Assembly: GCA_964486145.1 (NCBI GenBank)
Contig: CAZAMT010000188.1
Location: 1 to 7,958, forward strand
Reading direction: 5' to 3'
From: CAZAMT01 sp964486145
Lineage (GTDB): Bacteria > Bacteroidota > Bacteroidia > Bacteroidales > JAAAOM01
DNA: 7,958 nt
Shown here: piece by piece, positions 1-7,800 of the stretch
Layout: each line of letters begins with the position of its first letter
How positions within the stretch are numbered: position 1 is the first letter of the stretch
Position numbers and translations under genes: made by a program
Notes under the pieces: model-generated
What the model saw: the letters and a program-made list of their open reading frames with translations, nothing else
Told to the model about the DNA's origin: nothing
Databases searched by the model: none

Positions 1-45
1 ATCGGCAATGAAAAGTATTGCCAGGCTGTAATCGATTTCTACCAT
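1..45 (-). CDS. Start of an unidentified downstream gene (partial)
   Basis: An ATG at 45-43 opens a frame that stays open to the left edge and reads MVEIDYSLAILFIAD. It begins 15 bases after the stop codon of the preceding RND permease, on the same strand, which is the spacing expected inside an operon. The in-frame TAG between the permease stop and this ATG means it is not a read-through extension. No Shine-Dalgarno motif is visible, as is usual in Bacteroidota. The residues turn hydrophobic after position 7, so the product might begin with a membrane or buried segment. Fifteen residues are too few to name a family, and a chance open frame cannot be excluded. Confidence 0.4.
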   Translation of the reverse strand, partial: MVEIDYSLAILFIAD

Positions 46-60
46 TGGTTTTTGCTATTT

Positions 61-3000
61 TTAAGGATACTTTTGAATGCGAACCTGTTTTTTTGTATTT
101 TTAACATTCAGATTGATGAATATAGGAAAATAAACAATAACGGCTATTAACGAAAACAATAAACCTCCCATGGCCCCTACTGCAAATGAGAACCAAAATG
201 GCTCTTTTTGCCCGCCGATAACAAACGGAACCAACCCCAAAACAGTAGACAGAATCGTTAATACTACCGGCAGAATTTTATGGTTATAGGCCTTGATGTA
301 TTTCTTTAAAAGGGATTTTGAATTTCTTAGATTACGATAATTATTAAAATCATTGATGACGTACAGCGCTGAATTTACCACTATACCTGCCAAAAGAATA
401 AAAGAGGCAAACCCGCCCTGGTCAAAATTAAAATCGAACAGGTAAAATGTAAGAAACACGCCAATAAATGAAAAGGGAACCAGGAGGATAATAGATAGTG
501 GCTGAATGAGGGACTCAAGTACAATGGCACAAATAAAGTAGATGATGGCAATCACCAGAAATATGAGATAATACTGGCTTTTATCACCCTTATCCCATCC
601 GGAATATTGCCTGTTTATGGCATTAAACCCTACAGGTAACCAAGCCTGAATGTTTTCAAGTTGTTTGTCCTGAACCTGTTTAGCGAGTTGGGGAGGCCCT
701 ATAAAATCCCATGCAACTGTTAGCGTATATTGCTGGTTGTTCCGGTAAATGTTGCTGCCAATCGGGCGTTTTTCGAGCAATCCAAGATTCTTCACCTTAT
801 TGAATCCTTCGTTTCCTTCCACCGGTAAATTTCGCATCTTCCATGTGTTGAAGGCTTCAGCTTTATCTGAAACCATCCTCACCGGAACATATTCCGTTCC
901 ATTATATATAGGTGATATGTTTGTAGCATAGGCCTGTTCTTTTAACGCATTAAAAAACTGATTTGGATTGGTATTATAAACTGCCAGTTTTTCCGGGTTA
1001 AATTCAAGATAGAATTCATCGGATATCCGGTTACCCCAGGAAATCCGGCCGGCAATTTCCAAATCTTTCACCCGCATGTTATGTTCAAGCGAGTCTTTTA
1101 AAATGGAAGCATATGCATACAGCTTATCATAATTGTACCCCTCAAGAATTATTTGGTTACTTTTATATCCATCATACAGGGCATTGCTGAAGCCCCGGCC
1201 TACACCATAAATGCTCCAATCGAGCCCACCTATGCCAATGGCTTTTGAGGTTAATTCGTTTTTCAGGAAATAAGGGAAACTGCCGTTTTCTTCCTCCGGT
1301 GTAAAGCTTATGGTAATGTTGCTGTTATCATAGCTATAGACTTTAGTTTCAAACGTTTCTACCTCATCAAACCCGGCAATGTAGTTTTCCATTTTTTCAA
1401 TGGCTTTGTTAAGCTGATGAATGGTAGATCCTTCGGGCATGCTTCCCCTTACGTATAACCGGGTGCGTTCAGGTGTATTGTAAAACGATTGTTCAAATAC
1501 ATTCTCAGAAAACAAACGCAAACTTCCACCAATAATTTTCTCTGCAATAGGCCTTATATTTTGAGAAAACCAGTCACTACCCAGGGTTTTGTTATATGTT
1601 TCCGGCCAAAAGCCTGGTTTATCCATTTTTTCAGGTAGCAAATGCAGGGGAATTCCAAAACCAAAAATCAACAGGATGATAAAAGCCCAGCGAAAGCGTT
1701 TTATGAATATAACAAGTTGTTGATACCTGCGATTAAAAACAACCACTTTCCTTTTCCTTTTGAAAATCTTTTTTGAATATTTTGGCCATAATTCCAGTTT
1801 TTCGATAAGGGATGGGATAAACAACAAAGCAATGAACAGGGAAACAATCAGGTTAGCTATCATTACCCATGAAAAATCAATCAAATTAATGCGCTGTGCT
1901 TCTTTCAAAAAGAAGATTACTGAAAGCGAGCCAATGGTGGTCAGGGTGGCCGCCAGCACCGCCAAAAACACGTGACGGTTTCGGGTATGCCTGTAATGAT
2001 CGATCATCACGATACTATTATCAATAATAATCCCGAAAGAAACGGTAATTCCGGCCAGGGAGTACAGGTGGATTTCCAGTTTTAACAAATGATACAGGAT
2101 AACGGCAATTATCAGATTGGCAATGAGGCTGACGCTGATAAGCAAGAGGTATTTCCAACTGCGGCTTACAGCAAGTACAAATACCATTAGAAAAATCAGG
2201 GACAACAGGCTTCTGAAGGCTGTTTTACTGACTTCTTTTTGAATAAACTCAGTTGTATCATACGATTTTAACAATGCATAATCACCTGGTAATTCCGTTT
2301 TTAGGTTATCAACAGCCTCGTGCACAGATTTACCAATCTTCAGCTCATTTACCCCTTTTTTACTGTAAAGTACAATGTTAATGGTATTTAATCCATTGAT
2401 CCTGTAATAGGTTGATGGTGATTGCTCCACATAGTTGACCGTTGCCACATCAGTCAGATAGATTAACCTGCTTCCTATTTTACTTACCGGAATTTTTCCC
2501 CATGCATCTTCTTCGTGTGTTACATTCTGGAGCAACACACTGATTTGATTGTCCTGACTTGGAGATAGTTGCATAAAACCAAGCATACGCTTATCATGAT
2601 AGCTTAGAATGGCTTTTCTTAACTGATCTGTTGATATGTTAAGGGTTTGCAATTGGTCTGTATTGACAATGATTTTATACTCCCACGGTGTAGCCCCGTA
2701 TACCTGAACTTCATCCAGGCCGCTTATTTGTAATAATTCAGGCATAATGTGGTTCCGTGCATAATTCTGGATGATAATTGGCGGGGCATTTCCACTTAGT
2801 GTATAAGTCATTAGTGTTTTCCGGTGCTCACTGCCTGTATTTACCATGATATCGGGATAGCCTGCCTGTTCGGGAAATTTCGATGAAACCCTGCGAACAG
2901 CGGTTGAAACCTCAAACCGGGCAAGGTTCATATTTGTACCTTTGTCAAACTCAAGCGTGATGGTCCCGCTGCCTTTTCGTGAAACAGAATTGATATTTTT

Positions 3001-3243
3001 GATTCCCCGGATGGAGCTTAGCACTCCTTCGAGGGGCGATGTCATGTGCTGCTCTAAAACCCGTGCCGAGGCATCATTCCAGTAATAGCGGATGATTACG
3101 GAAGGCAATGAACGCGAAGGGTTCAAACGAATGTTTAATGAAGGTAAAAGGGATGTACCTATCAGTATGAGTCCAAGGAAAACCATGATCACCGGGAATG
3201 GTGACAGGCGGCTCTTATTACCCGGTTTTTTTGCTGACATCAT
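61..3243 (-). CDS. RND-superfamily efflux permease (inner membrane, LNPSR-type subfamily)
   Basis: This 1060-residue protein has the full length of an AcrB-type RND permease, an inner-membrane proton antiporter that normally works with a periplasmic adaptor and an outer-membrane channel. The RND plan is visible: TM1 near 16-35, a first periplasmic domain near 36-340, TM2-TM6 near 343-480, a basic cytoplasmic linker near 485-517, TM7 near 518-537, a second periplasmic domain near 538-888, and TM8-TM12 near 890-1043. LNPSRSLPS (40-48) just after TM1 is a signature I recall from Bacteroidota RND proteins. TM4 carries GIIIDNSIVMID, so the first proton-relay aspartate is kept (D408) and the second is Asn409. 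TM10 reads GIVVNSALYVIND and lacks the AcrB-type lysine. It is not a CusA-like metal pump by these motifs; the substrate is unknown. The start is the first of two adjacent ATGs, overlapping the lepB stop, which indicates translational coupling. Confidence 0.92.
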   Translation of the reverse strand: MMSAKKPGNKSRLSPFPVIMVFLGLILIGTSLLPSLNIRLNPSRSLPSVIIRYYWNDASARVLEQHMTSPLEGVLSSIRGIKNINSVSRKGSGTITLEFDKGTNMNLARFEVSTAVRRVSSKFPEQAGYPDIMVNTGSEHRKTLMTYTLSGNAPPIIIQNYARNHIMPELLQISGLDEVQVYGATPWEYKIIVNTDQLQTLNISTDQLRKAILSYHDKRMLGFMQLSPSQDNQISVLLQNVTHEEDAWGKIPVSKIGSRLIYLTDVATVNYVEQSPSTYYRINGLNTINIVLYSKKGVNELKIGKSVHEAVDNLKTELPGDYALLKSYDTTEFIQKEVSKTAFRSLLSLIFLMVFVLAVSRSWKYLLLISVSLIANLIIAVILYHLLKLEIHLYSLAGITVSFGIIIDNSIVMIDHYRHTRNRHVFLAVLAATLTTIGSLSVIFFLKEAQRINLIDFSWVMIANLIVSLFIALLFIPSLIEKLELWPKYSKKIFKRKRKVVVFNRRYQQLVIFIKRFRWAFIILLIFGFGIPLHLLPEKMDKPGFWPETYNKTLGSDWFSQNIRPIAEKIIGGSLRLFSENVFEQSFYNTPERTRLYVRGSMPEGSTIHQLNKAIEKMENYIAGFDEVETFETKVYSYDNSNITISFTPEEENGSFPYFLKNELTSKAIGIGGLDWSIYGVGRGFSNALYDGYKSNQIILEGYNYDKLYAYASILKDSLEHNMRVKDLEIAGRISWGNRISDEFYLEFNPEKLAVYNTNPNQFFNALKEQAYATNISPIYNGTEYVPVRMVSDKAEAFNTWKMRNLPVEGNEGFNKVKNLGLLEKRPIGSNIYRNNQQYTLTVAWDFIGPPQLAKQVQDKQLENIQAWLPVGFNAINRQYSGWDKGDKSQYYLIFLVIAIIYFICAIVLESLIQPLSIILLVPFSFIGVFLTFYLFDFNFDQGGFASFILLAGIVVNSALYVINDFNNYRNLRNSKSLLKKYIKAYNHKILPVVLTILSTVLGLVPFVIGGQKEPFWFSFAVGAMGGLLFSLIAVIVYFPIFINLNVKNTKKQVRIQKYP
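3240..3243 (-). other. ATGA stop-start overlap joining lepB to the RND permease
   Basis: Read on the minus strand, the four bases hold the ATG of the permease (3243-3241) and the TGA of lepB (3242-3240). A second ATG follows immediately (3240-3238). Such overlaps are typical of co-transcribed, translationally coupled genes. Since no Shine-Dalgarno site is evident in front of the permease, re-initiation by ribosomes finishing lepB is the likely way it is translated. Confidence 0.8.
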
Positions 3244-4430
3244 TTAATTCGTTTTAAGATACGGTTCCATTTGAACGCACCATTGTTTGATGAATAGATT
3301 ACCCTTGACACTTTTCCAATGATGTTTAGTTCAGGGACGAACCCCCAACTACGTGAATCCATGGATTCGTAGCGGTTATCACCCATCATCCAGTAATAGT
3401 TATGCTTAAAGGTATATGTTTTGCGGGGAACATCATTAATAAAGCATGTGTCGTTGACAAAACGGATGTTTTCTTTTTCATAGAACAGAACTACCTTTCT
3501 GTAAGTACAATAATTCACGCTGTCAAGTTCTATCTCCATGCCCGTGGCTGGAATGATCACAGGGCCATAATCATTTCTGGTCCAATGAAAATCACTCAAC
3601 AGGTTAAAAGGGGAATCTGAAAAATTTCCCTGGACAGGCAATAGGTACGAAGAGTCAATTAGTCCGCTATTGTTCAATTGATTATATCGTTCTCCCGAAA
3701 TATTGTAAACCCAGGGTATCTCTTTCGAAGCTGCATAGGCTGCCAACTCTTTTTTATGCAGTAATTTGTTTAATGAATCGCGCTCAGAGGTAAATATCGC
3801 ATAATAGTGTTTCAACCTGCTACCGTTTTTTTCTTGCTGGCTATTAACATATAGTTTACCTTTTCTCATAGTAATGGTATCTCCTGGCAATCCTTTGCAG
3901 CGTTTTACAAGTACAGTGCTGTTCTTTCCGCCAAAAGGCCCGTTAAATACGATTATATCATCACGCTGTATCTTTTTAATTCCTTTAAGCCGACTGTAAT
4001 CCCATGCATCAGGCTCCATACGTTTTTCGTGACTGGTTAATAGAAGGTACCCTAAGTTTAGCCATGGAATTTCATAAACAGAATAAGGCATCCGCGGGCC
4101 GTATATCAGTTTCGAAGCCAGAATGACATCTCCGGTCATTATGGTATCTTCCATGGAATTAGAAGGAACCAAAAAAATCTCAAAAAAGCCGGTTCGAAGG
4201 ATTATTGCCATTGTGATGATAACAATAAAACCAAGAGTGTATTTGTATCTTTTTTTAATAGTAGGCTTGTAAACTAAAATGAATATTAATCCTGATAAAA
4301 ATAAAATCACCAGATTAAACCAAAATAATTTCACCACTAACAGGTAAATAAACGTGACAATCAGTAATATAATTAAAACTGTTACTAATATGTTCTTTTT
4401 TATTTTCAAAGGCCGAATGGAACTTATCAT
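3240..4430 (-). CDS. lepB: Signal peptidase I (S26 family), long Bacteroidota-type form
   Basis: This 396-residue enzyme is predicted to remove signal peptides from exported proteins at the outer face of the inner membrane, using a Ser-Lys dyad. The catalytic serine box is PSNSMEDTIMTGD (89-101), with Ser92 as nucleophile and Ser90 in the oxyanion-hole position. The lysine box is VLVKRCKGLPGD (173-184), with Lys176 as general base. The conserved end box is GDNRYESMDSRSWGFVP (350-366). About 170 residues separate the lysine and GDNR boxes, a long insertion of the kind seen in Bacteroidota LepB. The N-terminus has three hydrophobic segments (about 14-33, 38-54 and 64-86), more than the one or two usual in LepB. 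Cys308 and Cys329 lie in the periplasmic part and could pair. The start ATG has no Shine-Dalgarno sequence; its leader reads TTAAACCTCC. The position between two RND permeases is unusual: it may be the general LepB or a dedicated one. Confidence 0.93.
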   Translation of the reverse strand: MISSIRPLKIKKNILVTVLIILLIVTFIYLLVVKLFWFNLVILFLSGLIFILVYKPTIKKRYKYTLGFIVIITMAIILRTGFFEIFLVPSNSMEDTIMTGDVILASKLIYGPRMPYSVYEIPWLNLGYLLLTSHEKRMEPDAWDYSRLKGIKKIQRDDIIVFNGPFGGKNSTVLVKRCKGLPGDTITMRKGKLYVNSQQEKNGSRLKHYYAIFTSERDSLNKLLHKKELAAYAASKEIPWVYNISGERYNQLNNSGLIDSSYLLPVQGNFSDSPFNLLSDFHWTRNDYGPVIIPATGMEIELDSVNYCTYRKVVLFYEKENIRFVNDTCFINDVPRKTYTFKHNYYWMMGDNRYESMDSRSWGFVPELNIIGKVSRVIYSSNNGAFKWNRILKRIK

Positions 4431-4450
4431 GGAGGTTTAAATTCAAAAAT

Positions 4451-4693
4451 TTATTTTAAGCTGTACGGTAAAGGAAAGGCAATGCCACAGAAGCACCAAC
4501 GGTGCGCTATCAAAAATCTTATCCGAAGGGCAAAGTAAGAAAAAGAGATGCTTCTATGAAGCGCCAAAGGTGCGAAATCTATATTTAAAAATCTTTTAAG
4601 CCTAAGAATATCGTTAATCAATCCTATATTGTAACTGAGAAATCCAAGATATTCTTCCTTAGATGTAATTTGTATTTGTTGTTCTTCTTTCAT
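4451..4693 (-). CDS. Doubtful 80-residue ORF, second half read through repeats
   Basis: The frame starts at ATG 4693-4691 and ends at TAA 4453-4451, 20 bases before lepB. The first ~38 residues (MKEEQQIQITSKEEYLGFLS, then a hydrophobic stretch ending RFLNI) could be a real N-terminus or the remnant of one. From residue 40 onward the protein is a translation of two repeat copies: FAPLALHRSI comes from the copy at 4558-4574 and IAHRWCFCGIAF from the copy at 4490-4507. That makes the C-terminal half unlikely to be selected as protein. I recognise no family. It is either a gene fragment cut by repeat insertion or a chance open frame. Confidence 0.2.
   Translation of the reverse strand: MKEEQQIQITSKEEYLGFLSYNIGLINDILRLKRFLNIDFAPLALHRSISFSYFALRIRFLIAHRWCFCGIAFPLPYSLK
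4490..4507 (+). repeat. Short palindromic repeat, copy 1 (forward)
   Basis: The copy reads GAAGCACCAACGGTGCGC. Its core GCACC-AAC-GGTGC is a perfect 5-bp stem with a 3-base loop. Its reverse complement recurs at 4734-4751 with 16 of 18 bases identical, including the shared GTGCGC end. Downstream it shares AAAAATCTT with the flank of copy 2, so the repeated unit is longer than the core. Confidence 0.75.
4558..4579 (+). repeat. Short palindromic repeat, copy 2 (forward)
   Basis: The first 17 bases, GAAGCGCCAAAGGTGCG, match copy 1 at 15 positions. The core GCGCC-AAA-GGTGC pairs with one G-T wobble on this strand. The final 16 bases, CCAAAGGTGCGAAATC (4564-4579), are repeated exactly in inverted orientation at 4791-4806. 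ATGC lies upstream of the core in both this copy and copy 1, again suggesting a longer ancestral unit. Confidence 0.78.
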
Positions 4694-4733
4694 TAACGTA
4701 AATAATGTATTAATTGTATCAAATTTTCTGAAG

Positions 4734-4751
4734 GCGCACCCTTGGCGCTTC
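4734..4751 (-). repeat. Short palindromic repeat, copy 3 (inverted)
   Basis: Read on the minus strand it is GAAGCGCCAAGGGTGCGC, 16 of 18 identical to copy 1, with the same GTGCGC end rather than the GTGCGAAATC end of copies 2 and 4. The stem has one G-T wobble on that strand. Confidence 0.75.
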
Positions 4752-4770
4752 CCACATGTGTTGATTTTTT

Positions 4771-4785
4771 CCAGGCTGGACCTGG
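4771..4785. repeat. Inverted repeat CCAGG-CTGGA-CCTGG
   Basis: A perfect 5-bp stem with a 5-base loop lies between repeat copies 3 and 4. On the minus strand it is followed by six A residues, not T, so it does not look like a rho-independent terminator for the upstream permease. It does not match the core of the other repeats; its role is unknown. Confidence 0.5.
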
Positions 4786-4790
4786 CTATT

Positions 4791-4810
4791 GATTTCGCAC
4801 CTTTGGTTCT
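4791..4810 (-). repeat. Short palindromic repeat, copy 4 (inverted, partly decayed)
   Basis: Read on the minus strand it is AGAACCAAAGGTGCGAAATC. Its last 16 bases are identical to 4564-4579 of copy 2. The left arm of the stem (GAACC rather than GCACC or GCGCC) has diverged, leaving one mismatch in the hairpin. Confidence 0.75.
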
Positions 4811-4886
4811 CCTCCCGGGAATGTTGGTTCTGGTGTTGAAACTTACAAAGCCTTAATATCTCACCGGGTTTTCATCGTATTAGTAT

Positions 4887-7800
4887 TTAATTAATCATTC
4901 TTTTCTTCATTCTCAATTTATCCAAATAATAATAACATAATGGGATAAAATATAAACTAACCAGCGTACCCACCATCATTCCTCCAATGACACTTAAAGC
5001 CAGGGGGCGTTGCAAATCACTACCCATGCCACTCGTGAAGAAAAAAGGAACCAATGCTAATATGGTGGTTAAACTGGTCATAAGGATGGGCTTTAGCCGG
5101 CGTTGCCCGCCAATATAAATTGCCCGGAGTGTACTATATCCCTCCAGGCGTAGCCTGTTGATGGTATCGATTTTCAAAATGGAATCGTTGATGATTATCC
5201 CGCTCATGACAATGATCCCGATCATGGACATTAGATTGATGCTCCCACCAAAAAGCTTAAGAAACAAAAATGCACCAAATATATCAATAGGGACTTCAAG
5301 CAGCACAACCAGGGGAAGTAAAATAGATTCGAATTGCGAAGCTAAAATGAAATACAACAGTAAAAGCGATATCAACAGGATTACCGTAAGGCTTTTAATT
5401 AATTCACGGTTTGAAAAATAGCTGCCTGCAAACCCTGTCTCAAAATTTTCATCATCATTCACAAGTAATTTGATTTTCGCCATTAATCCTTCTACTTCAT
5501 CAGATGGGATATCAAACTTCACAGGGTAGTACTCCCCTTCCCGGCCCGCGTTGATTAACTTCATGGTTCTTGCCGGAACCTGGTTCAACAGGGTTGAAAG
5601 AAATACCTGTTCACCATTTGGATTCATGATTTGAATATCCTGAATGATTTCCGCCAGGCTGTTGAGGTTTTCACCAATCACTACCGGGATATATTCCTGG
5701 TTACCGGTTATACGGAACACCGTATTTTCATGAAATGCCTGCTTTAAGGCAGCGAAAACCGCATCATAGGTCAGGTTATACAATGTGAGTAGTTCCGGAT
5801 CAATGGTGAGAACAACCATTTTGTCCCATGAAACCGGATTTACTTCTTTTCCTGTAAGACTATCGGTTAACGTTTTAATAAGTGAACCCAGTGCGAAATG
5901 ATAGTTTTCGCTGAATTCCTGCATGGGCCTGAGCCGCGCCTCAATGGTTGCCTCATCATCTGAGAATAAAAGCTCAAATATATTGGACACATCTACGAAT
6001 TGTTGTACTGCACCGGGATACTGGTCGATAATGAATTGCTTCAAATGGTTCTTTGCTGAATCCAGCGCCGTAGGAGAATTCGCTTCGATATAAAGCAAAG
6101 CTTCTGTAGATGCGTTTGGTACATTTTTATCAAGAATAAATTGCTGTTCGCCAACCAGGCCAGTTGTTTGTTTGATAAAATGATTTACCTGTTGATTTAA
6201 CATGTTTATCCGCCTGGAATTTTCATCTACATTAATTTGTTCGTTCCAATCAACCCACAATAAAGTTTCATATTGGGTAAGCGGTGGAAATTTTTCTTTT
6301 TCCAATGATTGAAACAAAACCAGTGTAGAAAAAAGCATGAAAAAAACGACTATCCAGATCCAAACCTGGTTTCTTAAGGTAAATGACAACCCCTTATCGT
6401 ACCATTTTTCGTACGAGACGCGATTAAAGCGTGAAAATATATTTTTGGAAGATACATTTGGCCACCTGCTGTATAAGATGTTATAATAAACCGGCAACAA
6501 GGTGGTGGATACAATCAATGACACGAACAATCCGATGGTGACGGCAATGGCCTGGTCAAAAAAGATGGCTCCTGCAATATTTCCGATAAAAATTAACGGG
6601 ATAAATACCGCGCATGTAGTTAACACAGAACTGAGTAATGGCCTGAACACTTCATTTGTTCCCCTGGTACACGCTTTTTTTATCGGCAGGCCCCGTTCAC
6701 GGTACTGGTGTATATTATCGATGACAATAATGGCGTTATCAATCATCATTCCTACACCCAGAATTAAACCAGAAAGAGAAACAATGTTTAATGACAAGCC
6801 TGCGAGGTAAAAAAACAGCAGGGCAATAACCACTGAAACAGGGATACTTATGCCAATGAGGATTGGTGACTTAAAATCTTTTAAAAAGAAAAACATGATG
6901 ACAAAGGCCAATAAAGCACCTATAACCAGGCTTTGTTTCAGGTTAGCAAGAGAGTGATCGAGCAGGCGGGTCTGGTTGCGGGTGATGGTAAATTCTACGT
7001 CGGGGTAGTCGTTTTCAAAATGATGGATTAAGGTATTTAGTTCGGTTTTCAGATCCTTCATCCGTGCATTGCTCTGCTTTATAACAGCAAAGACAATGGC
7101 AGGCTTGCCATCGGAAGTTACAAGGCCTCTCCTGGTCTGTTGCTGAATAGCAACGTCAGCAAGGTCTTTCAATTGGTATATCCTGCCTGCTTTTTTTATA
7201 TACACGTTGGCAATATCGTTTGTGTTAAGCAAGCGGTTGCCTACCCGGATGTTATATTGGTATTGACCGTCCTGAATGAGCAGGTTTCCAAGGTCAATGT
7301 TATTGTTTTTGAGCGCCGTTTCAATTTCGTAAGTAGTAATCCCGGTTGATGTTAGCTTCTCCCGGTCTGGCGTGATGACTATTTCTGAAAAGACCCTACC
7401 GCTAATGTCAGCAAGGGAAATAGTAGGTAACTGCTCAATGCGTTTGCGGATAACCTGATCGGCAAAGGTGGAGAGTTGGGGAAATGATTGATTGTTTGAA
7501 TGTTGGACTGCTTGAAGATATGGTTGTTTAGATGTTTGGCTGTTGGATTGTTTGAGGGTCAGGTTGAGGTAGAAGACGGGTATATCAGTGGCGCTGGCTT
7601 TGATGACACGGGGGCGTTCAAAATCGTTTGGCATGTGGGCCATTACCCGGTCCAACTTTTCATTTACCTCGATAAAGGCAAAATCAATGTTCGTGCTATA
7701 GTCGAATTCAAGTTGAATAGTTGCGCTTCCGGAGCGGGCCTCAGAAGTAATGTCGGAAAGGTTACCTACCTGCACCAGGCTCTGCCGTAAAGATTTGACC

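Larger units (their letters stand above)
4431..4886. other. Repeat-rich gap between the right-hand RND permease and lepB
   Basis: This 456-base stretch separates two same-strand genes that otherwise look like one locus. It holds four copies of a short palindromic repeat (two pointing each way), a separate 5-bp-stem inverted repeat, and one doubtful ORF. I found no rho-independent terminator after the permease stop: no strong stem followed by a T run on the minus strand. I found no convincing Bacteroidota promoter (TTTG, about 19 bases, TAnnTTTG) before lepB. Whether the downstream pair shares a transcript with the upstream permease cannot be decided from the sequence. Confidence 0.7.

Noticed and set aside
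749..931. Plus-strand open frame opposite the left RND permease
   Set aside because: It lies wholly inside a well-supported minus-strand gene, has no recognisable domain and no ribosome-binding context.
1760..1975. Plus-strand open frame opposite TM4-TM6 of the left RND permease
   Set aside because: It is the antisense of a conserved membrane region; its composition is explained by the opposite strand.
61..3243. CusA-like heavy-metal efflux (HME) assignment for the left RND permease
   Set aside because: TM4 has IDNS rather than the CusA-type VDAA pattern and no methionine relay is evident; a general HAE-like RND assignment is safer.
3402..3620. Plus-strand open frame opposite lepB
   Set aside because: It is antisense to the conserved GDNR region and the upstream periplasmic part of the peptidase; no independent support.
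4431..4440. Shine-Dalgarno site before lepB
   Set aside because: The minus-strand leader contains CCTCC; the GGAGG lies on the other strand, so it cannot pair with 16S rRNA.
4694..4730. Possible promoter: TTTGATAC followed by TATTTACG on the minus strand
   Set aside because: The spacing between the two elements is about 15 bases rather than about 19, and the second matches TAnnTTTG only partly; AT-rich DNA gives such matches by chance.
4771..4785. Rho-independent terminator after the right RND permease
   Set aside because: The stem is only 5 bp and is followed by A, not T, on the transcribed direction.
4490..4810. CRISPR array
   Set aside because: Only four imperfect copies in two orientations, with unequal spacing and palindromic cores; this does not fit direct repeats with uniform spacers.
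5158..5421. Plus-strand open frame opposite the C-terminal part of the right RND permease
   Set aside because: Methionine- and isoleucine-rich shadow of TM8-TM10; no domain seen.
6502..6810. Plus-strand 102-residue frame opposite TM3-TM6 of the right RND permease
   Set aside because: Shadow of conserved transmembrane coding sequence; no start context or family.
7140..7790. Two plus-strand frames (7140-7349 and 7500-7790) opposite the first periplasmic domain of the right permease
   Set aside because: Both are antisense to conserved permease sequence; the second merely starts in the octamer repeat.
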